NCBI GenBank assembly: GCA_025966175.1
Contig: JAOPVN010000119.1
Span: 1-16,524 of the forward strand
From: Modestobacter sp.
Lineage (GTDB): Bacteria > Actinomycetota > Actinomycetes > Mycobacteriales > Geodermatophilaceae
Length of the DNA: 16,524 nt
Direction: 5' to 3'
Shown: positions 10,987 through 16,524 of the stretch, piece after piece
How positions within the stretch are numbered: position 1 is the stretch's first letter
Layout: every line of letters starts with the position of its first letter
Position numbers and translations under genes: made by a program
The notes under the pieces: model-generated
Told to the model about the DNA's origin: nothing
Databases searched by the model: none
Seen by the model: only the letters and a program-made list of their open reading frames with translations

Positions 10987-11901
10987 TCAGCCCAGATCGG
11001 CGGCGCCGAAGGTGTCGCACTGGTTGGGGTCACCGGTGGAGTAGCCGGTGCGGAACCAGCGCTGCCGCTGCTCGGAGGAGCCGTGGGTGAAGCTGTCCTG
11101 GTCGACGGTGCCGTTGCCCAGGTTCTGCTGGATGAAGTCGTCGCCGATCCGCCCGGCGGTGTCCAGCGCCCGCGCGATGTCGTCGTCGGTGATGTCGGCG
11201 ATCAGCGGCTGACCGGACGCGTCGGGCACCGTCTCGGCGTGGTTCGCCCAGCTGCCGGCGTAGCAGTCGGCCTGCAGCTCCAGCCGCACGCTGCCGCTGG
11301 TCGGCCCGGTCTCACCCGGGTTCACCTGCTGGTTGGTGCCCAGCAGGTTCTGCACGTGGTGGCCGTACTCGTGCGCGAGCACGTAGGCGTTGACGAACGC
11401 GCCACCCTGGGCGCCGAACTGGGTCTGCAGGTCGTGGAAGAAGGACAGGTCGATGTAGACCAGCCGGTCGGCCGGGCAGTAGAAGGGCCCCGACCCGCTG
11501 GTCGCCCCGCCGCAGCCGGTCTGCACGGAGCCGGCGAAGAAGACGGTGTCGGCCGGCTGGTAGGTGCCGCCCAGCGTCTGACCCCAGTAGTCCTGGATCG
11601 AGTCGATGTCGGCGACCACCGCGCACTCCGTGGAGTCGTTGGCGGAGCCGACGGTCTGGCAGGACTGCTCGAGCTGGGTGTTGTCGGCGGTCTGGCCCGA
11701 ATCCAGCCCACTGAGGACGCCGGCGAGGGACGACGTGTCGCCCCCGCTCCCGCCCAGGACCTGCACGAGGACGACGACGACCAGGCCGACCAGGCCGAGC
11801 CCGCCACCGCCGACGGCCAGCCCACGGCCGGCACCGCCGCCCCCACCGCGTCGGTCCTGGACGCCGGAGGTGTCCAGGCGGCCGCTCTCCCGGAACCTCA
11901 T
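10987..11901 (-). CDS. Neutral zinc metallopeptidase (YpfJ-like, Zn_peptidase family)
   Basis: 304 residues. N-terminal cytosolic tail RFRESGRLDTSGVQDRRGGGG, then one membrane segment about 28-51, placing the main domain outside the cell. The catalytic motif is HEYGHH (177-182, HExxH), with the likely third ligand E208 in SVRLELQADCYAGSWA, and the family piece FFAGSVQTGCGGA...GPFYCPADRLVYIDLSFFHDL. The C-terminus has SFTHGSSEQRQRWFRTGY, also typical. Several Cys (81, 93, 130, 142, 213) may form disulfides, consistent with export. Substrate unknown. ATG at 11901 overlaps the stop of the SIMPL gene (ATGA), so the pair is translationally coupled. Confidence 0.93.
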   Translation of the reverse strand: MRFRESGRLDTSGVQDRRGGGGGAGRGLAVGGGGLGLVGLVVVVLVQVLGGSGGDTSSLAGVLSGLDSGQTADNTQLEQSCQTVGSANDSTECAVVADIDSIQDYWGQTLGGTYQPADTVFFAGSVQTGCGGATSGSGPFYCPADRLVYIDLSFFHDLQTQFGAQGGAFVNAYVLAHEYGHHVQNLLGTNQQVNPGETGPTSGSVRLELQADCYAGSWANHAETVPDASGQPLIADITDDDIARALDTAGRIGDDFIQQNLGNGTVDQDSFTHGSSEQRQRWFRTGYSTGDPNQCDTFGAADLG

Positions 11902-12539
11902 CGCTGGAAGACCTCCTCGTCGGGTTCGGACATGGTGACGGTGACCTCGATCTGGCCGCGCACCTCCTGCGGCGCGGGCTGCAACTCCAGTTGGGGCGCG
12001 GCTCCGGTGGAGGAGAAGGCAGCGGCCCGGAAACCGCCGCCGTCGGTGCCGACGTCGCGTACCTCGACCAGCCCGGTCAGCCGGCAGCCCAGCGCCTCGG
12101 CGTAGGCCCGCGCCCGGCTGATCGCGTCGGTGACGGCGGCGGTGCGCACCTGCCCGTGGGCCGGGTGGGTGCGGGACAGCCGCCAGTGCGGTCCGTGCAC
12201 CGCGGTGTCCGGGAGTGCGGCGACCGCCACGACGAGTTCGGCGGCTGCCGGGGCCTCGTCGACGCGCACCCGGGTGGTGGTGGTGGCGATCGACCGGCTG
12301 ATCCGGCCGCCGTCCCCCGGCTCCGGGAAGACCGCGACCGCATCGGTGCTCACGCTGCCGATCACCCCGCGGTGCTCCTCGAGCAGCCGCAGGACCACCT
12401 GCTGACGCTCGGCCAGCAGGGCGACCGCGCGCTCGCGGCGGGGGTCACGCACCTGCACCGTCACCACGAGGTCGGCGGTGTCGGGGGCGACCTCGACCAC
12501 GGCCTCGCCGCGCACGACCACGCGCGGGCTGTCGGTCAT
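11898..12539 (-). CDS. SIMPL (DUF541) domain protein
   Basis: 213 residues; the SIMPL domain covers nearly the whole chain. Seen: RVVVRGEAVVEVAPDTADLVVTVQV at the start (the usual G-x-g-x-a-x-v-x-P-D-x-a opening), the helix RERAVALLAERQQVVLRLLEEH, ATTTTRVRVDEAPAAAELV, AAVTDAISRARAYAEALGCRLTGLVEVRD (the conserved A-x-x-x-A-x-x-x-A-x-x-L-g segment), and a final strand QIEVTVTMSEPD. No signal peptide, unlike many periplasmic relatives. Start ATG at 12539 with GGAGGGAG just upstream. The family has ring-forming members (BP26), but the biochemical role is unclear. First gene of the run with the zinc peptidase. Confidence 0.88.
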   Translation of the reverse strand: MTDSPRVVVRGEAVVEVAPDTADLVVTVQVRDPRRERAVALLAERQQVVLRLLEEHRGVIGSVSTDAVAVFPEPGDGGRISRSIATTTTRVRVDEAPAAAELVVAVAALPDTAVHGPHWRLSRTHPAHGQVRTAAVTDAISRARAYAEALGCRLTGLVEVRDVGTDGGGFRAAAFSSTGAAPQLELQPAPQEVRGQIEVTVTMSEPDEEVFQR

Positions 12540-12658
12540 CGCTCCCTCCGCGCCGGGTCGTCTGCCCGGACCGCTCGAAGCACTGTGCCGGTACGCGGCC
12601 GGGCGCGCACCCCGACGGCTTCCACCCCGACGGCGTGCCGGCCGATCGGCAGTGGCCC

Positions 12659-12664
12659 TAGGGT
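12659..12664 (+). promoter_or_regulatory. Putative -10 element for a leaderless transcript
   Basis: TAGGGT (TAnnnT type) ends 6 bp before the ATG at 12671, so the predicted transcription start coincides with the start codon. There is no Shine-Dalgarno upstream of that ATG, as expected for a leaderless mRNA. No good -35 seen. Confidence 0.5.
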
Positions 12665-12670
12665 CGGGCC

Positions 12671-13117
12671 ATGCCCCTCGAAGGTGAGTACGAACCGAGT
12701 CCGGACAAGTGGGTCCGCGATCAGGTGGAGCTGTACGAGCGCACCGGCGGCCGGGAGGGCAACACACTGCCCAACCGCACCGAGCCGGTCGTCGTCTACA
12801 CCACCCGCGGCGCCAAGAGCGGCAAGGTCCGCAAGAACCCGTTGATGAAGGTCGAACACAACGGCGACTACGCGATGGTCGCCTCGCAGGGGGGCGCGCC
12901 CAAGCACCCCACCTGGTACTTCAACCTCAAGGCACACCCCGACGAGGTCACCGTCCAGGACGGCGAGGAGGTGTGGGACGGCGTCGCCCGGGAGCTCAGC
13001 GGCGAGGAGCGGGCGCAGTGGTGGGAGCGCGCGGTCGCCGCCTTCCCCGACTACGCGGGCTACCAGACCAAGACCGACCGGGAGATCCCGGTCTTCGTCG
13101 TCGAGCGGAAGAGCTGA
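12671..13117 (+). CDS. F420-dependent deazaflavin oxidoreductase (Ddn/nitroreductase-like)
   Basis: 148 residues, a split-barrel protein using the deazaflavin F420 to reduce quinones or nitro-compounds; physiological substrate unknown. Seen: EPSPDKWVRDQVELYERTGG (9-28), VVVYTTRGAKSGKVRKNPLMKVEHNGDYAMVASQGGAPKHPTWYFNLKAHPDEVTVQDG (about 40-98), which holds the T-x-G-x-x-S-G-x-x-R-x-x-P and G-x-p-x-H-P-x-W-y-x-N motifs of the FDOR-A group, and the final AVAAFPDYAGYQTKTDREIPVFVVE. Length is typical. The start fits a leaderless transcript. The stop TGA lies inside the CTGA where the following dehydrogenase gene appears to begin. Confidence 0.95.
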   Translation: MPLEGEYEPSPDKWVRDQVELYERTGGREGNTLPNRTEPVVVYTTRGAKSGKVRKNPLMKVEHNGDYAMVASQGGAPKHPTWYFNLKAHPDEVTVQDGEEVWDGVARELSGEERAQWWERAVAAFPDYAGYQTKTDREIPVFVVERKS

Positions 13118-13953
13118 GCGGCTCGTCCCGCCCGGTCGTCGTCGTCACCGGTGCCAGTGATGGCATCGGTGCGGCGGCGGCGCGCCGGCTGCACCGCGGC
13201 GGCGCACAGGTGGTCGTCGTCGGCCGGTCGGCGGAGAAGACGGCCGCCGTCGCCGCGGAGCTGGACGGCGCGTTCGCGCTGACCGCGGACTTCGCCCGGC
13301 TGGACGACGTCCGCCGGCTGGCCGCGCAGCTGCGGGAGCGGCTGCCCCGGATCGACGTGCTCGCCAACAACGCCGGGGCGTCGTTCGGGCGTCGCCAGGT
13401 GACCGTCGACGGCCACGAGCAGACGTTCCAGGTCGACCACCTCGCGCCGTACCTGCTGACCCGGCTGCTGGAGGAACCGTTGCGTGCCGCCCACGGCCGG
13501 GTGGTCACCACGGCCTCGTTCATGCACTGGGCCGGGGGCGTGCGCCGCGGACACCTGGCGGAGGCGGTCCGGGCAGCCGGCAGCTACGTCGCCCTGCGCG
13601 CCTACGCCCGGGCCAAGTGGTGCACCGTGCTGAACACCCGAGAGCTGGCCCGGCGGTGGGCGCCGGCGGTGACCGCCACCTGCTTCGATCCCGGCGCGGT
13701 GGCCACGTCCTTCGGCCGGGCGTCGGGCGGGATCACCGGGCTGGCGTTCCGCACGCCGCTCACCGCGTTCATGCGCACCCCGGCGCAGGGGGCGGACAGC
13801 CTGGTCTGGCTGGCGACGGCGGTGGACGGTTGGCGCAACGGTGGGCACCATGCCGGCCGCTCGAGCGCGCTGGTCCTGCCGTCGGCGCGGGACGACGTCC
13901 GCGCCCGGGAGCTGTGGGAGCTCTCCGCCGAGCTGGTCGGCCTGCCCGGCTGA
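13114..13953 (+). CDS. Short-chain dehydrogenase/reductase (SDR), probable CTG start
   Basis: 279 residues if started at CTG 13114. Seen: TGASDGIG (12-19) for nucleotide binding, NNAG (85-88), S135 in TTASFMH, Y164 and K168 in YARAK, and CFDPGAVATSF (190-200) after the active site; a classical SDR of the retinol-dehydrogenase/oxidoreductase type with NAD(P)H preference not decidable. Start: no ATG, GTG or TTG exists between the upstream gene's body and the Rossmann motif. CTG 13114 overlaps the Ddn stop (CTGA) and gives a normal-length N-terminus; purine-rich ggaagag precedes it. The next in-frame GTG upstream (about 13019) would add about 30 residues with no family resemblance, and the first downstream GTG would delete the cofactor motif. 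Coupled to Ddn. Confidence 0.85.
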   Translation: MSGSSRPVVVVTGASDGIGAAAARRLHRGGAQVVVVGRSAEKTAAVAAELDGAFALTADFARLDDVRRLAAQLRERLPRIDVLANNAGASFGRRQVTVDGHEQTFQVDHLAPYLLTRLLEEPLRAAHGRVVTTASFMHWAGGVRRGHLAEAVRAAGSYVALRAYARAKWCTVLNTRELARRWAPAVTATCFDPGAVATSFGRASGGITGLAFRTPLTAFMRTPAQGADSLVWLATAVDGWRNGGHHAGRSSALVLPSARDDVRARELWELSAELVGLPG

Positions 13954-13963
13954 GGCGCGCTGC

Positions 13964-15340
13964 TCAGTGCGCCATCTCCTCCTCCGCGGGGGCGGCATCC
14001 GCCACGCTGGCGTGCGGCTGGGGCATGAGCAGCAGCGCGATGAAGGAGACCACCGCGCAGCCGATGATGTAGAGCGAGATCCAGGTCGAGGCGCCGGTGC
14101 CCGCGAGGATGGCGGCCGCGATGAGCGGGGCAGGGCCGCCGGCGACGACCGAGGCGAGCTGGTAGCCGAGTCCGGCGCCGCTGTACCGGACGCCGGTGCC
14201 GAAGGTCTCCGAGATCAGCGCTGCCTGCGGGCCGTACATGATGTCGTGCACCAGCAGTGAGAGCACGATCGCCAGCAGGACCAGCCCGCTGTCCCGGGTG
14301 TTGAGCAGCCCGTAGTACGGGAAGGCGAAGACCGCCATCGCCACGATGCCGATGCCGTAGACGCGTCGCCGGCCGATCACATCCGACAGGTACCCGAAGA
14401 ACGGGACGCTGATGAAGCCGATGGCGGCGGCGACGAGCACGTCGTCGAGCAGCTGGTTGCGCTGCAGGCCCAGCTCCTCGGTGCCGTAGGCGAGCACGAA
14501 GGTGATGAACAGGTAGAAGGGCGCCTGTTCGGCCATCCGGACGAGCGCCGAGGTGAGGATCGCGCGCGGCTGGGTCCTGATGACCTCCAGCACCGGCTGC
14601 TTCACCACCGCCTTCTGCTGCCGCACCCGGGCGAACGCCGGGGTCTCCAGCACCGCCAGCCGCACGTAGAAGCCGATTCCGACCAGCACGACGCTGATCA
14701 GGAATGGGATCCGCCAGCCCCAGGCGTCGAAGGCCGCGGCCCCGGTCACGTTGGTGACCAGCCTGATCGCGAGGGTGGACAGCAGCAGCCCGATCGGGAC
14801 GCCGAGCTGCGGGAGGCTGGCCATGAAGCCGTGCCGCTTGCGCGTCCCCCACTCCATCGACATGAGCACCGAGCCGCCCCACTCGCCGCCGACGCCGATG
14901 CCCTGGACGATCCGCAGCAGGGTCAGCAGGATCGGCGCCCAGACCCCGATGGTGGCGTAGCCGGGGAGCACGCCCATCAGCGCGGTCGCGGTGCCCATCA
15001 GGCTGAGGGTGGCGATCAGCGCGGCCTTGCGGCCGATCCGGTCGCCCACCTGCCCGAAGATCGCGGCGCCGATCGGGCGGGCGGCGAACCCGACGAACTG
15101 GGTGGAGAAGGAGAGCAGCGTGCCGGCCAGTGGGGACGAGTCGGGGAAGAACACGTGCGGGAAGACCAGGGCTGCGGCGGTGCCGTAGAGGAAGAAGTCG
15201 TACCACTCGATCGTCGTGCCGATCGTGCTGGCGACGGCGGCCTTCGTGCGCATCGAACGTCGGGTCGCGCGATCCAGCGGCGCGACCGGCGGCGCGACCG
15301 GTCCGGATCCGTCGGGCTGGTCGGACGTGGAACGAGACAT
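13964..15340 (-). CDS. MFS transporter, metabolite:H+ symporter (MHS) family
   Basis: 458 residues, about 12 membrane segments, importing a small organic acid or similar metabolite with protons (substrate not determinable). Seen: IGTTIEWYDFFLYGTAAAL in the first segment, FAARPIGAAIFGQVGDRIGRKAAL (loop 2-3 motif GDRIGRK), GVGGEWGGSVLMSMEW in segment 5, ETPAF in the central loop, and LSDVIGRRRVYG in loop 8-9; these are characteristic of MHS members such as shikimate, alpha-ketoglutarate and proline/betaine carriers. Start ATG at 15340 gives a usual N-terminus; a TTG at 15424 is possible but would include promoter-like DNA. A CRP-like site lies 43 bp upstream. The stop is 10 bp from the convergent SDR stop. 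Confidence 0.93.
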   Translation of the reverse strand: MSRSTSDQPDGSGPVAPPVAPLDRATRRSMRTKAAVASTIGTTIEWYDFFLYGTAAALVFPHVFFPDSSPLAGTLLSFSTQFVGFAARPIGAAIFGQVGDRIGRKAALIATLSLMGTATALMGVLPGYATIGVWAPILLTLLRIVQGIGVGGEWGGSVLMSMEWGTRKRHGFMASLPQLGVPIGLLLSTLAIRLVTNVTGAAAFDAWGWRIPFLISVVLVGIGFYVRLAVLETPAFARVRQQKAVVKQPVLEVIRTQPRAILTSALVRMAEQAPFYLFITFVLAYGTEELGLQRNQLLDDVLVAAAIGFISVPFFGYLSDVIGRRRVYGIGIVAMAVFAFPYYGLLNTRDSGLVLLAIVLSLLVHDIMYGPQAALISETFGTGVRYSGAGLGYQLASVVAGGPAPLIAAAILAGTGASTWISLYIIGCAVVSFIALLLMPQPHASVADAAPAEEEMAH

Positions 15341-15382
15341 GTGGCCCCCCGGAGCCCACCGCGCGATGTCCGCGGCGACCAA

Positions 15383-15398
15383 TGTGACGGGCGTCACC
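15383..15398. promoter_or_regulatory. CRP/FNR-type operator before the MFS gene
   Basis: TGTGACGGGCGTCACC matches the TGTGA-N6-TCACA consensus of CRP-like regulators at 9 of 10 fixed positions; the centre GTGACG-gg-CGTCAC is a perfect inverted repeat. A TTGACG (-35 like, minus strand 15424-15419) lies just upstream, so the operator would overlap the -10/start region. Confidence 0.6.
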
Positions 15399-15437
15399 GT
15401 GCTCCGGTTGTGGTCCGCCGTCAATCCCGGGCGGCGT

Positions 15438-16445
15438 TCACCCCGTCAGGTCGGCCCGGATGCGCCGGGCGACCGACTCGGCGAGCTCGGACTCTCCCCG
15501 GGCGCGCGCCCCCAGCAGTGCCCAGCCCAGATCGCCGACCTCCCGGGAGCGGCGTCGCCACACGTCCGCCCCTCGTGCGGAGAACAGCTCGGCGCGGGCG
15601 GCGGTGGCCACCTCGTTGAGGCTGACGAGCGCGTCGTGCAGCTCCCGGTCGGCCGTCGTCCCGGCCGGCGCGGTGGCGGCGGCGACCGCCCGCTCCGCCG
15701 TGGCGGTGACCGTCCCGGGCAGCCGGCTGCTGCCGGCCCGGGCGAAGAGGAAGAAACCGGCGACGAGGGCGACGACGATGCCGACCAGCGTCTCCTCGAT
15801 CCGCGCCGCGATCAGCGCGGTACCCGGGCTGCCGGGGGCGCCCAGGTGCACCAGCAGCAGCGAGACGGGGGTGAGGCAGGAGACGGCGAGGACGTACTGG
15901 TGGGCGATGAACAGCTCGATGCCGATCAGCAGCAGCGCGACGATCAGCACGGTCACCGGGGTCGGTGGCTGGACGGCGAAGACCAGGCCGGCGATCGCCG
16001 TGCCGAGCAGGGTGCCGGTGACCCGGTGGAAGGCGCGGGCCCGGGTGTGCCGCGCGTCGGTGCCCAGCAGGACGGCGACCGCCGAGGTCGCCGCCCAGTA
16101 GGGGGCCGGCAGTCCGACGGCGACCGCGACCAGGCCGGCCGCGGTGACCCCGAGGCCGATCCGGGCGGCGGTGGCGGCCCACAGCGGGGTGCGTCGCCGG
16201 GTCGTCGGTCCGGCCGCCGGCCGCGGTGCCCGGAGCTCCGGGCCCGGGGCCGGGTCGACGGGCGGCAGAGCGCGGAAGAACCGTGCCTCGATCTCCTCGA
16301 GGGCGGGCTGCAGCGACGGTCGGCGCCGGCTACCGACGGCGACCGCGGCGACGGCCACGCGGAGGGCCCGGGCGAGGGCGCCGGGACGGGGGGTGCCCGG
16401 GACGCCGCTCTCGACGCGGTCCACCGCGGCCGAGGCAGCCTGCAC
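15438..16445 (-). CDS. FUSC-family membrane protein (aromatic acid exporter-like)
   Basis: 335 residues. Pro/Arg-rich cytosolic N-terminus (1-85), then about six membrane segments between residues 86 and 235 (ARIGLGVTAAGLVAVAVGL, PYWAATSAVAVLLGT, GTLLGTAIAGLVFAV, VTVLIVALLLIGIELF, and others) and a helical cytosolic tail. The pattern PYWAATSAVAVL...ARAFHRVTGTLLGTAIAG is the FUSC/ArAE signature. Many FUSC proteins are about twice as long with two such halves; this chain carries one, and the gene just upstream ends in a hydrophobic segment, so the two genes may form a split transporter (inference). GTG start at 16445, with ggaggg directly before it and an in-frame TAG at 16455-16457 limiting any extension. 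Confidence 0.85.
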   Translation of the reverse strand: MQAASAAVDRVESGVPGTPRPGALARALRVAVAAVAVGSRRRPSLQPALEEIEARFFRALPPVDPAPGPELRAPRPAAGPTTRRRTPLWAATAARIGLGVTAAGLVAVAVGLPAPYWAATSAVAVLLGTDARHTRARAFHRVTGTLLGTAIAGLVFAVQPPTPVTVLIVALLLIGIELFIAHQYVLAVSCLTPVSLLLVHLGAPGSPGTALIAARIEETLVGIVVALVAGFFLFARAGSSRLPGTVTATAERAVAAATAPAGTTADRELHDALVSLNEVATAARAELFSARGADVWRRRSREVGDLGWALLGARARGESELAESVARRIRADLTG

Positions 16446-16454
16446 TGCCCTCCG

Positions 16455-16524
16455 CTACGGACCGGCCGGGTACCACAGCCAGGGCAGCATGACGACGACC
16501 CAGCTGAGCGCAGCCGCCGCGGCG
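16455..16524 (-). CDS. 3' end of an unidentified membrane-protein gene
   Basis: The last 22 codons of a minus-strand frame running off the window edge: five Ala, then LSWVVVMLPWLWYPAGP and TAG. The hydrophobic, Trp-rich end looks like a terminal membrane segment. The stop is only 9 bp before the FUSC GTG, whose ribosome-binding site overlaps the stop region, which supports a real upstream operon partner. Too short for a family call. Confidence 0.45.
   Translation of the reverse strand, partial: AAAAALSWVVVMLPWLWYPAGP

Noticed and set aside
13019..13113. GTG upstream as the true SDR start
   Set aside because: It would add about 30 residues of Arg/Gly-rich shadow sequence inside the Ddn gene that does not resemble any SDR N-terminus.
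13954..13973. Terminator between the SDR and MFS genes (ggcgc...gcgcc)
   Set aside because: Only a 5-bp stem with a 10-nt loop; too weak to claim in DNA this GC-rich.
1..16524. tRNA, rRNA or riboswitch genes
   Set aside because: I saw no cloverleaf with a CCA-proximal T-loop motif and no rRNA-like or known riboswitch core on either strand, though this was by eye only.

Overview
The window is very GC-rich with strong third-position G/C bias, GTG starts, frequent ATGA/GTGA stop-start overlaps, an F420-type deazaflavin-dependent oxidoreductase, a DUF3618/holin-like membrane protein set, an IdeR/DmdR-type iron box and a SigF/SigB-type promoter. Together these point to a high-GC actinobacterium. 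A Geodermatophilaceae-like source (Blastococcus, Geodermatophilus, Modestobacter) is my best guess, but that is inference and not proven by any marker here.

Layout. (1) 1-1047: 3' part of an acyl-CoA dehydrogenase gene, followed by a gap holding two GC-rich dispersed repeat units and a strong hairpin. (2) 1281-1985: an OmpR/PhoB-type response regulator, convergent across a long bidirectional terminator with (3) a minus-strand block from 6766 to 2057. That block comprises a single-domain response regulator overlapping a PAS histidine kinase, then, after a second cluster of GC-rich repeats and hairpins, a TasA/camelysin-like secreted protein, a SipW-like (ER-type, Ser-His) signal peptidase, a second small secreted protein and a protein with a degenerate receiver plus a histidine phosphotransfer (HPt) domain. 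(4) 9050-6993 (minus): a three-gene membrane/coiled-coil set (Ala/Gln-rich protein, holin-X-like protein, DUF3618 protein), with a good match to a general-stress sigma promoter about 230 bp upstream. (5) 9424-10287 (plus): a siderophore-interacting FAD reductase behind an iron box, ending one base from (6) a minus-strand run of SIMPL-domain protein, neutral zinc metallopeptidase and NAD(P)-binding reductase (12539-10289). (7) 12671-13953 (plus): a Ddn-type F420-dependent enzyme and a short-chain dehydrogenase whose only sensible start is CTG. (8) Minus strand from the right edge: the tail of an unidentified hydrophobic protein, a FUSC-family membrane protein and an MHS-type MFS transporter with a CRP-like site.

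The most interesting unit is the 2057-4655 operon, with its flanking kinase/regulator pair. It has the parts of a TasA-SipW surface-fibre or matrix system (two exported substrates and a dedicated signal peptidase), and its last gene, which overlaps the one before it, encodes a receiver that has lost its phospho-accepting Asp and its conserved Lys but keeps an HPt histidine. This suggests matrix/surface protein export tied to phosphorelay signalling. No sequence search was run; all family calls rest on motif recognition.
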